Assembly (NCBI GenBank): GCA_947632525.1
Contig: CANRPQ010000023.1
Coordinates: 1-16,088 of the forward strand
DNA from: an uncultured Clostridia bacterium
Lineage (GTDB): Bacteria > Bacillota > Clostridia > TANB77 > CAG-508
DNA: 16,088 nt
Reading direction: 5' to 3'
A program made the position numbers and the translations under genes. Below the pieces are notes generated by a model. That model was not told the DNA's origin. It did not search any database and saw nothing but the letters and a program-made list of their open reading frames with translations. How positions within the stretch are numbered: the first letter of the stretch is position 1; each line of letters begins with the position of its first letter. Shown here piece after piece: positions 1 through 7,137 of the stretch.

Positions 1-47
1 TGAAAAGGAAGCCATTCTTGTACAGATTTATTTTTTTGTTTTTCCAT
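1..47 (-). CDS. 5' end of a leftward gene of unknown function (partial)
   Basis: On the minus strand an ATG at 47 is preceded by AAAAAAGGAG with a 4-nt gap, a strong ribosome binding site. The open frame runs to the window edge and encodes MEKQKNKSVQEWLPF. Fifteen full codons are visible and the rest lies outside. The reading is open and lysine/asparagine-rich like the neighbouring proteins, and it points away from the origin like the gyrB group. I have a weak recollection of clostridial proteins that begin with a similar K-S-V-Q-E-W-L-P stretch and belong to an uncharacterised or conjugation/secretion-ATPase-like family, but this is not enough to assign a function. The start is well supported; the product is unknown. 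Confidence 0.6.
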   Translation of the reverse strand, partial: MEKQKNKSVQEWLPF

Positions 48-90
48 GCTTCTCCTTTTTTAATATTTTATTTTTTTAATTAATTTTTTT

Positions 91-175
91 AATTAATTTA
101 TTTTCAATTAATTTATTTTTTGATTAATTTATTTTTAATTAATTTATTTTTGATTAATTTATTTTTGATTAATTT
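91..175. repeat. 15-bp A+T-rich tandem repeat, about 5.5 copies
   Basis: The unit is (g/a)attaatttattttt. Copies start at 91, 106, 122, 137 and 152, with a partial copy at 167. They differ mainly at the first base (a or g), and one extra T lies between the second and third copies. Each unit contains the palindrome-like core attaat. The unit length is one and a half helical turns. The repeat is non-coding, and no function can be assigned from sequence. Confidence 0.75.
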
Positions 176-369
176 TTTAAATTAAAATATTAATATAAAA
201 TTTTATAACAAAATAATAGTGATATATTCACCTCCATATTTATATTATTTTTCATTTGAATTTTAAAAGAATAAATTTTTTGATTTTAATTATTTTTGAA
301 TTTTAATTATTCATGAATAAATTCTATTTTCATATTACAATTTTTGGCACAAAAAGTCAAGAAAAATCG

Positions 370-386
370 TATGACAAAAATCGACA
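370..386 (-). promoter_or_regulatory. Tandem 0A-box-like element (Spo0A-type), imperfect
   Basis: Read on the minus strand this is TGTCGAT-TTT-TGTCATA: two 7-mers resembling the Spo0A box TGTCGAA, separated by 3 bp. The spacing matches tandem 0A boxes of Bacillus Spo0A-controlled promoters. The first box has one mismatch, the second two. A 14-nt core (373-386) is identical to the element at 11302-11315. Whether the organism has Spo0A cannot be seen here. Confidence 0.3.
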
Positions 387-479
387 AAAGTGTTTACTTT
401 ATTAAGTAATAATTTATTGTAAAATTATTCTTTTTAATATTTTAAGTATAAAAATAAAAAAAATTAACATAATAATAAT

Positions 480-928
480 ATAAGGTTAATATTAGTTGAA
501 ATAAGAGCTTTATGAGGTCTTTTTATGAGGTTTTATAAAGTTCGAGCAAAGAGTTATACTTGCTTAGAAGAACTCTAGGTGATTATAATTCGGCGATGAG
601 AATATAAAATTTGTATTTAAGCTATATCTTTTTTTATTTTTGTTATTTTAATGAAATTAAAAATTTAAATATATGGTTGAAAATATATATTTTATATTCG
701 AAGTTAAGATTATTCTTGTATTTTTTAGTGGTTATTATTAGTCCTTTATGGATGAATATAGCTATTATGTGTACATTTATAGTCGAGCAACTGATCTATT
801 TATTTGGTGTATAGTTTATTTGTGCAGCAATGTGCATTAGATTAAAAATTAGGTAAATAGGTTTTAGCTGAAGATTAATATTAGCTTTATCGATAATATC
901 CAGTAGGATTAACTCCTACTGGATATTA
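480..928 (+). ncRNA. Candidate structured non-coding RNA, family not recognised
   Basis: Positions 480-497 can pair with 873-890 as 18 uninterrupted base pairs including four G-U pairs. This is a closing helix like the P1 of large structured RNAs. It is followed after 3 nt by a 15-bp terminator-like hairpin (894-928). Inside, 505-513 pairs with 535-543 (9 bp, one G-U). The hairpin 544-549/560-565 has a loop containing AGAGTT (550-555) that is complementary to AACTCT (571-576). The G-U pairs favour the + strand, because on the other strand they would be A-C mismatches. The octamer tcgagcaa occurs at both 542-549 and 783-790. I looked for the hallmarks of RNase P RNA (GAGGAAAGTCC), tmRNA (a tRNA-like 3' end), SRP RNA and T-boxes and found none. 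No good promoter is visible, and A+T-rich DNA forms chance helices easily, so this is a hypothesis. Confidence 0.33.
894..928. terminator. Strong hairpin, probably a bidirectional terminator
   Basis: Positions 894-908 pair with 914-928 as 15 perfect base pairs around a 5-nt loop (ttaac). The core ccagtagga/tcctactgg is the most G+C-rich sequence in the left intergenic region. It lies between the end of the + strand RNA candidate and the end of leftward gyrB, so it could stop transcription from both sides. The downstream T tract on either strand is interrupted, so efficiency is uncertain. Confidence 0.65.
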
Positions 929-989
929 ATTTATTATTTATAAAAAATTATTTTTTTTTATCATATAAGATTAAATATTTATAATTATA

Positions 990-2921
990 TTAAACATCTA
1001 AATTTTGTACATATTTTGCATTATCCTCTATGAATTTTCTTCTTGGTTCAATTTCATCTCCCATTAAAAGAGTAAATGTTTCATCTGCTTTCATCGCATC
1101 TTCCATTGTTACTTTTATTAAAATTCTACTTTCTGGATTCATAGTAGTTTCCCATAATTGCTCTGGATTCATTTCACCAAGACCTTTATATCTTTGAATT
1201 CCTACTTGGTCTCTAGATATTCCTTTTTCTTCTAAATCTTTAAATGCTTTTGCTAAATCTTCATCAGTATAACAATAAATATCTGTCATTCCTTTTTTAG
1301 ATAGTTTATATAATGGTGGTTGTGCTAAATATACATTTCCATTTTCAATAAGAGGCCTCATATATCTAAAAAAGAATGTTAATAGTAAAGTTCTGATATG
1401 TGCACCATCTACATCGGCATCTGCCATTATAATAACTTTTCCATAACGGATTTTAGAAATATCAAAATCCTTTCCAATACCAGCACCTACTGCTAGTATA
1501 ACTGGTTGTAATTTATCATTATTATATATTTTATCTGCTCTTGACTTTTCTACATTAAGCATTTTTCCCCAAAGTGGAAGAATTGCTTGGAAGTTTCTAT
1601 CTCTTCCTTGCTTTGCACTACCTCCTGCTGAATCTCCCTCTACGATGTATACTTCACACTCTTCTGCATTTTTACTACTACAATCAGCTAATTTTCCTGG
1701 TAATGTAGATGTTTCTAATGCGCTTTTCCTTCTTACTAATTCTCTGGCTTTTCTTGCTGCCTCTCTAGCACGAGCTGCATTAATACACTTTTCAAGAATT
1801 GCCTTTCCTACTCCTGGGTTTTCTTCTAAAAAAGTAGATAATGCATCATTTACCATTCCTGATACTATTCCTGTTACATTACTATTTCCTAATTTTGTTT
1901 TAGTTTGTCCTTCAAATTGAGGTTCTTTTACCTTAACAGAAACAACCGCTGTAATTCCTTCACGAATATCTTCTCCTAATAAATTAGCATCCTTTTCTTT
2001 TAACAAATTATGTGATCTTGCATAATCATTAAATGCTTTAGTTAATCCTCTTTTAAATCCTTCTAAATGTGTTCCACCTTCTATTGTATTGATATTATTA
2101 ACAAAAGTATAAATATTTTCTGAATAAGCTGTTGTATATTGAAAAGCTATTTCTACTGGAACGTCACCTTCTTTTTCAATATAAATTGGTTTATCATGAA
2201 TTTTTTCTTTGTTTTTACTTAAATATTCAACAAAAGATTTTAGTCCACCTTCAAAATGAAATTCTGCATTCTTAATATTCTCAGGGTCTCTAGTATCTTT
2301 AAGAGTTATTTTTAAGCCTTTTGTTAAAAAAGCCATCTCTCTAAATCTATTTTCTAGTGTTTCATATTCATATTCTAAAGTTTCAAAAATTGTATCATCT
2401 GCTAAAAATCTAACTTTTGTTCCTGTATTTTTTGAATCTCCTATTCTAGTTAATGGTTCTACTGTTTTTCCTCTTTCAAATTTCATTTGATAAACTCCAC
2501 CATCTCTTTGAATAGTTACTTCTGTCCATGTAGATAAAGCATTTACAACTGATGCACCTACACCATGAAGCCCTCCAGATACTTTATAACCACTATCTCC
2601 TCCAAATTTTCCACCAGCGTGTAATTTTGTATAAACTGTTTCTGCTGCTGATATTTTAGTTTTTGGATGTATATCAACAGGGATTCCCCTACCATTATCT
2701 TCTACACAAATAATATTTTCTGGTTGTATTTCTACATTAATTTCGGTACAATAACCTGCTAAAGCTTCGTCTACACAGTTATCTACTATTTCATATACTA
2801 GGTGATGCAATCCTCTAATTGATACACTACCTATATACATACCAGGTCTTTTTCTTACTGCTTCTAATCCTTCTAATACTTGGATTTGATCTGCCTTATA
2901 CTCATGTTCGAATTTTTCCAT
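990..2921 (-). CDS. gyrB: DNA gyrase subunit B
   Basis: This is the ATPase subunit of DNA gyrase (GyrA2GyrB2), which introduces negative supercoils ahead of replication forks. The protein has 643 residues, full length for a Bacillota GyrB. The N-terminal GHKL ATPase shows YEIVDNCVDEA (43-53, with catalytic E44 and N48), VEDNGRGI (73-80), GLHGVG (117-122) and the QTKTKLGN lysine loop (339-346). The TOPRIM part shows EGDSAGG (428-434) and DADVDG (501-506). The C-terminal block QRYKGLGEMNPEQLWETTM (576-594) is typical of GyrB. The start is set by GGAGG about 11 nt upstream. It lies 122 bp downstream of recF in the same direction, with a possible own promoter in the gap. gyrA, which often follows, is not here; an intergenic region with an RNA candidate follows instead. 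Confidence 0.98.
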   Translation of the reverse strand: MEKFEHEYKADQIQVLEGLEAVRKRPGMYIGSVSIRGLHHLVYEIVDNCVDEALAGYCTEINVEIQPENIICVEDNGRGIPVDIHPKTKISAAETVYTKLHAGGKFGGDSGYKVSGGLHGVGASVVNALSTWTEVTIQRDGGVYQMKFERGKTVEPLTRIGDSKNTGTKVRFLADDTIFETLEYEYETLENRFREMAFLTKGLKITLKDTRDPENIKNAEFHFEGGLKSFVEYLSKNKEKIHDKPIYIEKEGDVPVEIAFQYTTAYSENIYTFVNNINTIEGGTHLEGFKRGLTKAFNDYARSHNLLKEKDANLLGEDIREGITAVVSVKVKEPQFEGQTKTKLGNSNVTGIVSGMVNDALSTFLEENPGVGKAILEKCINAARAREAARKARELVRRKSALETSTLPGKLADCSSKNAEECEVYIVEGDSAGGSAKQGRDRNFQAILPLWGKMLNVEKSRADKIYNNDKLQPVILAVGAGIGKDFDISKIRYGKVIIMADADVDGAHIRTLLLTFFFRYMRPLIENGNVYLAQPPLYKLSKKGMTDIYCYTDEDLAKAFKDLEEKGISRDQVGIQRYKGLGEMNPEQLWETTMNPESRILIKVTMEDAMKADETFTLLMGDEIEPRRKFIEDNAKYVQNLDV

Positions 2922-2981
2922 TTATTGAAACCTCCAACTTTTGCTATTATTTTTTTATTATTTTCTTTTGTTTACTTAGTA

Positions 2982-3011
2982 ATATTATCACTAATTATTT
3001 TATTTTTGCAA
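2982..3011 (-). promoter_or_regulatory. Possible gyrB promoter
   Basis: In the recF-gyrB gap the minus strand reads TTGCAA (3011-3006), 18 bp, then TAATAT (2987-2982). The overlapping GATAAT at a 16-bp spacing is an alternative -10. It lies about 60 bp upstream of the gyrB start. The boxes are only moderately close to consensus in very A+T-rich DNA. Confidence 0.35.
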
Positions 3012-3043
3012 ATGTTTTTTTTATTTTTATGATATTTAAAGTT

Positions 3044-4123
3044 TTATGTTAATATTTTTCCTTTTTCAACTTTAAATAAATTATAATCTTTTTCTAATTC
3101 TAATTTATCAAGTTTCATTTTATCTGTACAAGTAATAATTACTTGAGTATTTTTAATATAATTTAGAAAACTTTTTATTCTGTTTTCGTCTAATTCAGAC
3201 ATAAAATCATCTAATAATAAAATTGGATATTCTCCTACTTCATTAAAGATTACATATAATTCTGCAATTTTTAATGTAAGAATTGCTGTTCTGTGTTGCC
3301 CTTGTGAACCATAAATTTCAATTTCTTTATCGTTAATAAATACCTGAAAATCATCTCTATGAATTCCTTTGGTTGTATATCCTTTTATTATATCTAATTT
3401 TCTTCTTTGTTTTAATAAAGAAAGATATTCTTCTTTTTTTTCACATTCCGTTATATATTTTAAAGTTAATATTTCATTATTTTCTGTTATTTTAGTATGA
3501 ATTTCTTTTATTTGTTCTTTTAATTTTTCAATAAATTCTTTTCTATAATAACTAATGATTTCTGCATATTCTGCTAATTTTTCATCCCATATTTCTAACA
3601 TTTCTTCTGGTTTATTTTCTTCTCTAATTTGTCTTAAATAATTATTTCTCTGTTCCAATGTTTTTAAATAACTATTTAAAGTATACACATAATTAGGTCT
3701 AAGTTGCCCTATCATCATATCTAAAAATCTTCGCCTTTTATCAGGTCCATTTTTTAATATTTGAATATCATCTGGTGTAAAAATAACTAAATTTAAATTT
3801 CCTATTAATTCACTTAATTTTTTTATTTTTACTCCATTTATTTCTATTTGTTTTTTATCAGAAATTACTATTTTTATTTTTCCATTTCTATCTGATTTTT
3901 GATACTTTATGTTTACTTCTAAAAAATCTTTTTCTATTTTTATCATTTCTTTTTCTTTAAATGTTCTAAAAGATTTTCCAAAGCCACAAAGAAATATTGA
4001 TTCTAATATATTAGTTTTTCCCTGGGCATTATCTCCATAAAAAATATTAATATTAGGATTTAATTTTATTTCTTCCTCTTCATAATTGCGAAAATTTTTT
4101 ATTTTTAATTTTTCTATATACAT
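3044..4123 (-). CDS. recF: DNA replication and repair protein RecF
   Basis: RecF is an SMC-like ABC ATPase. With RecO and RecR it loads RecA at single-strand gaps and stalled forks. The protein has 359 residues, the usual length. It begins with the typical RecF opening (IEKLKIKNFRNYEEEEIKLNP). The Walker A motif GDNAQGKTN lies at 30-38. An ABC signature region (YGSQGQHRTAILTLKIAEL) and a Walker B stretch (PILLLDDFMSELD) lie near the C-terminus. The ATG is preceded by AAAGGAAA. It lies 47 bp after dnaN with no room for the small S4-domain gene yaaA that separates dnaN and recF in Bacillus. Co-transcription with dnaN is likely because no promoter is apparent in the gap. Confidence 0.97.
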   Translation of the reverse strand: MYIEKLKIKNFRNYEEEEIKLNPNINIFYGDNAQGKTNILESIFLCGFGKSFRTFKEKEMIKIEKDFLEVNIKYQKSDRNGKIKIVISDKKQIEINGVKIKKLSELIGNLNLVIFTPDDIQILKNGPDKRRRFLDMMIGQLRPNYVYTLNSYLKTLEQRNNYLRQIREENKPEEMLEIWDEKLAEYAEIISYYRKEFIEKLKEQIKEIHTKITENNEILTLKYITECEKKEEYLSLLKQRRKLDIIKGYTTKGIHRDDFQVFINDKEIEIYGSQGQHRTAILTLKIAELYVIFNEVGEYPILLLDDFMSELDENRIKSFLNYIKNTQVIITCTDKMKLDKLELEKDYNLFKVEKGKILT

Positions 4124-4170
4124 TTAATTTTCCTTTTAGCTAATAATACTAATTTATATTGAAATAATAT

Positions 4171-5289
4171 TTATTCTTTCATTCTTATTGGTAACACCAT
4201 ATAAATATAATCTCCATTTTCAGATACTGATTTTATAATGCATGGTGAAATACTTGTACCAAAATCTACAAATATTTCAGGTTCATCAATAGCACGTAAA
4301 GCATCTAAAAAATATTTTGGATTAAATCCTGCTTCTAATGCCTGTCCCTCTGTCTCTACAAACATTTCTTCTTTTGCATCTCCTGTTTGATTAGTACAAG
4401 AAATTGTTACTTTTCCTATTTCAATATTTACTTTTACAGGATATTTCTTTTCTTTTTCTATAGTCGATGCAGAAATTAAACTTACTCTCTCAAAACTATC
4501 TTGTAATAAATTTTTATCTACTCTTATTCTTGTTTCCCATTTTTCTGGAATTACACTTGCATAATTTAAAAATTCTCCATCTAATAAGCGAGTAACTATT
4601 TTACAATTTTCCATTTCAAATAAAGCTTGATTTTTTGCAATTCCTATTTTAATCATATCAAAAGAATCATTTAAAATTTTATTTATCTCATTTAATGTTC
4701 TACCTGGTATAACTGCTGAAAAATCATTAACTTTATTTTGTAAAAATCTACTTTTCCATGCTAATCTAAAACCATCTACAGCTACCACGTTTAATTTATT
4801 ATTTTTTATTTCAAATAAACAACCAGTAAATATTGGTCTATTTTCTTCCTGACTAACTGCAAATATAGTTTTTCTTATCATATCTTTTAAACTATTTTGC
4901 TCTATTTCAATTGAATTTTCAATATCTATTTTAGGCAATTCAGGAAATTCATCTGGATTCATTGTTGCTAATTTATATAAAGATCCTTCACATTCAATTA
5001 CTAATAAATTATTTTCATTTATATTAATATTTATCTCTGTATCTGGTAATCTTCGAATAATTTCACTAAACATAATTGCATTTACAACTGTAGCACCTTG
5101 TTCTATTACATTACATTTAATAACATATTCTATACCTATTTCTAAATCATAAGTTGTAAATTTTACAAAATTATCATTTGTTTGAATTAAAATTCCTTCT
5201 AAAATAGGCATTGTTGTTTTTGAAGCAACCGCTTTTGTTACGGAATTAATAGCTTTAAGAATATTATCCTTTTCACAAATAATTTTCAT
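4171..5289 (-). CDS. dnaN: DNA polymerase III beta sliding clamp
   Basis: DnaN forms the ring-shaped dimer that tethers the replicative polymerase to DNA and serves as a docking platform for repair and replication-control proteins. The protein has 372 residues, matching three consecutive clamp domains. The N-terminal MKIICEKDNILKAINSVTKAVASKTTMPILEGILI and the C-terminal end YIYMVLPIRMKE are characteristic. The start ATG follows AAGGAG at about 11 nt. dnaN lies downstream of dnaA across the oriC gap, the standard order, and recF follows 47 bp later. A promoter candidate inside oriC (5535-5563) could drive dnaN-recF independently of dnaA. Confidence 0.98.
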   Translation of the reverse strand: MKIICEKDNILKAINSVTKAVASKTTMPILEGILIQTNDNFVKFTTYDLEIGIEYVIKCNVIEQGATVVNAIMFSEIIRRLPDTEINININENNLLVIECEGSLYKLATMNPDEFPELPKIDIENSIEIEQNSLKDMIRKTIFAVSQEENRPIFTGCLFEIKNNKLNVVAVDGFRLAWKSRFLQNKVNDFSAVIPGRTLNEINKILNDSFDMIKIGIAKNQALFEMENCKIVTRLLDGEFLNYASVIPEKWETRIRVDKNLLQDSFERVSLISASTIEKEKKYPVKVNIEIGKVTISCTNQTGDAKEEMFVETEGQALEAGFNPKYFLDALRAIDEPEIFVDFGTSISPCIIKSVSENGDYIYMVLPIRMKE

Positions 5290-5308
5290 TTTTTTGTTCG
5301 TCTCCTTC

Positions 5309-5349
5309 TTTATATAATATATAAATAATATTAGTAGTAGTAATAGTAG
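5309..5349 (+). other. DNA unwinding element with DnaA-trios
   Basis: Positions 5309-5331 contain only A and T. They abut 5332-5349, which reads TAGTAGTAGTAATAGTAG, six in-register triplets of the DnaA-trio type (5'-TAG or TAA, written 3'-[G/A]AT-5' in the B. subtilis work). The first degenerate DnaA box follows 1 bp later at 5351. The triplets lie on the + strand with the box at their 3' side, the polarity needed for a DnaA filament to grow from the box onto single-stranded trios. Confidence 0.8.
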
Positions 5350-5534
5350 GTGTTGTTAATATAGTGGAAAACTACTAAAACTCTATTTATCCGTAGTATT
5401 TTTACTGTTGATAAAATTGTGGAAAATCAAAAAAGTTATCTACAGTTTCCATTTTCAAAAGTGGAAAATTATTTATCAACAAGTTATAAACAAAAAATTC
5501 ACAAGTAATTGTGGATAGTTTATGTATCTCTTGT

Positions 5535-5563
5535 ATAATAAGACATTAAAAATCTTTTTACAA
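5535..5563 (-). promoter_or_regulatory. Probable dnaN promoter within oriC
   Basis: On the minus strand TTGTAA (5563-5558) is followed after exactly 17 bp by TATTAT (5540-5535). It reads toward dnaN, and its start site would be about 5528. It lies upstream of the DnaA-box cluster, so DnaA bound at oriC could affect it. Box matches are good but not perfect. Confidence 0.45.
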
Positions 5564-5613
5564 ACGAATATTTTTTCAAACATAAATTTTAAAAAAGTAT
5601 AATTTTTATTTAT

Positions 5614-6975
5614 TTATTCATCACTATTAGAAAAAATTGAATTTTTCACAGTTTCCACAATAAGCTTTGTATTAGAATTTTCTTTAATTTCAGATTCTAT
5701 TTTTTCACAAGCATGCATTACTGTTGAATGATCTCTTTTCCCAAAAGCTAGTCCTATTTTAGGATATGATACTTGAGCTATATTCTTACATAAATACATA
5801 GCTATTTGTCTTGGAAATACTACATCATTAGACCTTCTAGAACCTTTTAAATCTTCTATAGAAACATTAAAATATTTAGAAACTATATCTTGTATATATT
5901 CTATAGAAAGAACTTTATTTTTATCATTTACTATATCTGAAATTGCCTCTTCTGATAGAGCTATAGTAATAGGAACTCTTTTTAAAGTAGATAAAGCAAC
6001 TAATTTATTTAATGTTCCTTCTAGTTCTCTTATATTAGTATCTATTTTAGTAGCAATATTAGATAAAATATCGTCATCAATAATAATATTATCTAATTGA
6101 GCTTTCTTTTGTAAAATTGCCATACGTGTTTCATATTCAGGATTAGAAATATTAGCAATTAGTCCCCAACCAAAGCGAGACCTTAATCTTTCTTCTAATG
6201 GTTGAATATCCTTTGGTGGTCTATCACTAGAAATAACAATTTGTTTTCCTGCACCATGCAATGAATTAAAAGTATTAAAAAATTCTTCTTGATTACTATC
6301 TCTGCCAGCTAAGAATTGAATATCATCAATTAATAAAACATCTATATTGCGATATTTATTTCTAAATTTTTCCATACTTCCTTCTTTAATACCAGCAATC
6401 AAATTATTATTAAATTCTTCAGAAGTAACATACAAAACATTTGCATTTCTATTGTTTTTTAAAATTTCATTTCCTATAGCATGCATTAAATGAGTTTTTC
6501 CAAGTCCAACTCCTCCATATAAAAATAAAGGATTGTAGGCTGTGCCAGGAGCTTCAGAAACTGCTAAAGCTGCAGCATTAGCTAAATCATTATTTTTTCC
6601 TACCACAAAACTATCAAATGTGTATTTTGGATTTAAATTTGATTTATTATAAGAATTAATTAAGTATGTAGAAGAATTATTATTTGAACCCTTTTCTGAA
6701 TATCCATTAGAATTTAATTCTTCATTTGATACTACTTTAATATCATAATCTACATGTGTTAAAAAAGCAAAGGTATTTTTAATTAAAGAAGAATATCTTC
6801 CCTCTATCATATCTTTATGAACATTAGTATCAACATGAAAAGTAATTATTGAATTTTCTATATCATCAATTTCTAAAGGAACGATCCAAGTAGTATAAGC
6901 GATGTTTGTTACTTCAGGTTTTAATAGTTCTTTTGCTTTAGTAAGTAGTTCTTGTATTTCTGCTCTTTGCATCAT
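5614..6975 (-). CDS. dnaA: Chromosomal replication initiator protein DnaA
   Basis: DnaA is the AAA+ ATPase that binds DnaA boxes, melts oriC and recruits the replicative helicase. It also controls its own gene. The protein has about 453 residues, full length. Numbering from the upstream-most ATG (6981): domain I is about 4-85, a short Asn/Ser-rich linker is 88-115, and the AAA+ core has Walker A GGVGLGKT (156-163), Walker B LLIDDIQF (216-223) and the arginine-finger region RLRSRF (265-270). The C-terminal DNA-binding domain has SRRSNDVVFPRQIAMYLC (381-398) and the signature GKRDHSTVMHACEKI (414-428). Three in-frame ATGs lie at 6981, 6975 and 6972. GGAAGG directly touches the first, leaving no spacer, so 6975 (6-nt spacing) or 6972 (9-nt) is the more likely start. 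Confidence 0.97.
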   Translation of the reverse strand: MMQRAEIQELLTKAKELLKPEVTNIAYTTWIVPLEIDDIENSIITFHVDTNVHKDMIEGRYSSLIKNTFAFLTHVDYDIKVVSNEELNSNGYSEKGSNNNSSTYLINSYNKSNLNPKYTFDSFVVGKNNDLANAAALAVSEAPGTAYNPLFLYGGVGLGKTHLMHAIGNEILKNNRNANVLYVTSEEFNNNLIAGIKEGSMEKFRNKYRNIDVLLIDDIQFLAGRDSNQEEFFNTFNSLHGAGKQIVISSDRPPKDIQPLEERLRSRFGWGLIANISNPEYETRMAILQKKAQLDNIIIDDDILSNIATKIDTNIRELEGTLNKLVALSTLKRVPITIALSEEAISDIVNDKNKVLSIEYIQDIVSKYFNVSIEDLKGSRRSNDVVFPRQIAMYLCKNIAQVSYPKIGLAFGKRDHSTVMHACEKIESEIKENSNTKLIVETVKNSIFSNSDE

Positions 6976-7003
6976 CTTCATCCTTCCAATAGTTTATATA
7001 TAA

Positions 7004-7035
7004 TTATCCACAGTTTTTTCCACAATTGTGAATAA
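7004..7035. promoter_or_regulatory. DnaA-box cluster upstream of dnaA (second oriC subregion)
   Basis: TTATCCACA at 7004-7012 (plus) is a perfect DnaA box. TTTTCCACA at 7016-7024 (plus) and TTATTCACA on the minus strand (7027-7035) each have one mismatch. They lie in the dnaA leader between the predicted promoter and start codon. DnaA binding here could both repress dnaA and form the second half of a bipartite origin. Confidence 0.8.
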
Positions 7036-7137
7036 GTAAACCTTATAAAACGTTTATAAATAAACGAAAAAACAAAATAATTAACATAATTTTTATATAT
7101 TAAAAACCTTCAAAAGCGTATTTCCCTATGCTTATAT

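Larger units (their letters stand above)
48..479. other. A+T-rich intergenic region, no protein gene seen
   Basis: This 432-bp stretch is almost wholly A and T. It separates the leftward gene at the window edge from the candidate RNA at 480. It holds the 15-bp tandem repeat at 91-175 and the 0A-like element at 370-386. A GGAGGTG on the minus strand at 226-232 resembles a ribosome binding site, but only a 15-codon frame is linked to it. No clear sigma-70-type promoter reads into the downstream RNA candidate. TTTACT at 393-398 followed by TATTGT at 415-420 is the best weak pair seen. Confidence 0.5.
5290..5613. other. oriC: Chromosomal replication origin oriC (main part)
   Basis: The 324-bp dnaN-dnaA gap has origin features in a consistent order from the dnaN side: an A+T-rich stretch (5309-5331), six DnaA-trio triplets (5332-5349), then DnaA boxes. 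The consensus is TTATCCACA. One-mismatch boxes are at 5418-5426 (minus), 5436-5444 (plus), 5473-5481 (plus) and 5510-5518 (minus). Two-mismatch boxes are at 5351-5359 (minus), 5387-5395 (plus), 5460-5468 (minus) and 5484-5492 (plus). The location beside dnaA, the divergence of all genes from here, and the switch from pyrimidine-rich to purine-rich + strand all support the call. No perfect box lies inside the gap; the only perfect one is upstream of dnaA. Confidence 0.9.

Noticed and set aside
190..235. Minus-strand GGAGGTG followed by a short frame of 15 codons
   Set aside because: The ATG overlaps the putative ribosome binding site and the frame stops after 15 codons in A+T-rich DNA; there is no support for expression.
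346..366. Sigma-54-type promoter suggested by TTGGCAC
   Set aside because: The required TTGC-like -12 element at the correct spacing is missing.
611..814. A 67-codon + strand open frame starting at TTG, rich in I, Y, F and L
   Set aside because: It has no ribosome binding site, lies inside the RNA candidate, and its residue mix is what A+T-rich non-coding DNA gives by chance.
480..928. RNase P RNA, tmRNA, SRP RNA, 6S RNA or T-box as identity of the RNA candidate
   Set aside because: The universal RNase P motif GAGGAAAGTCC, a tRNA-like 3' end, the SRP GGAA/GCA domain IV pattern and the T-box GGTGG motif were not found. For 6S no long single hairpin with a central bubble could be drawn.
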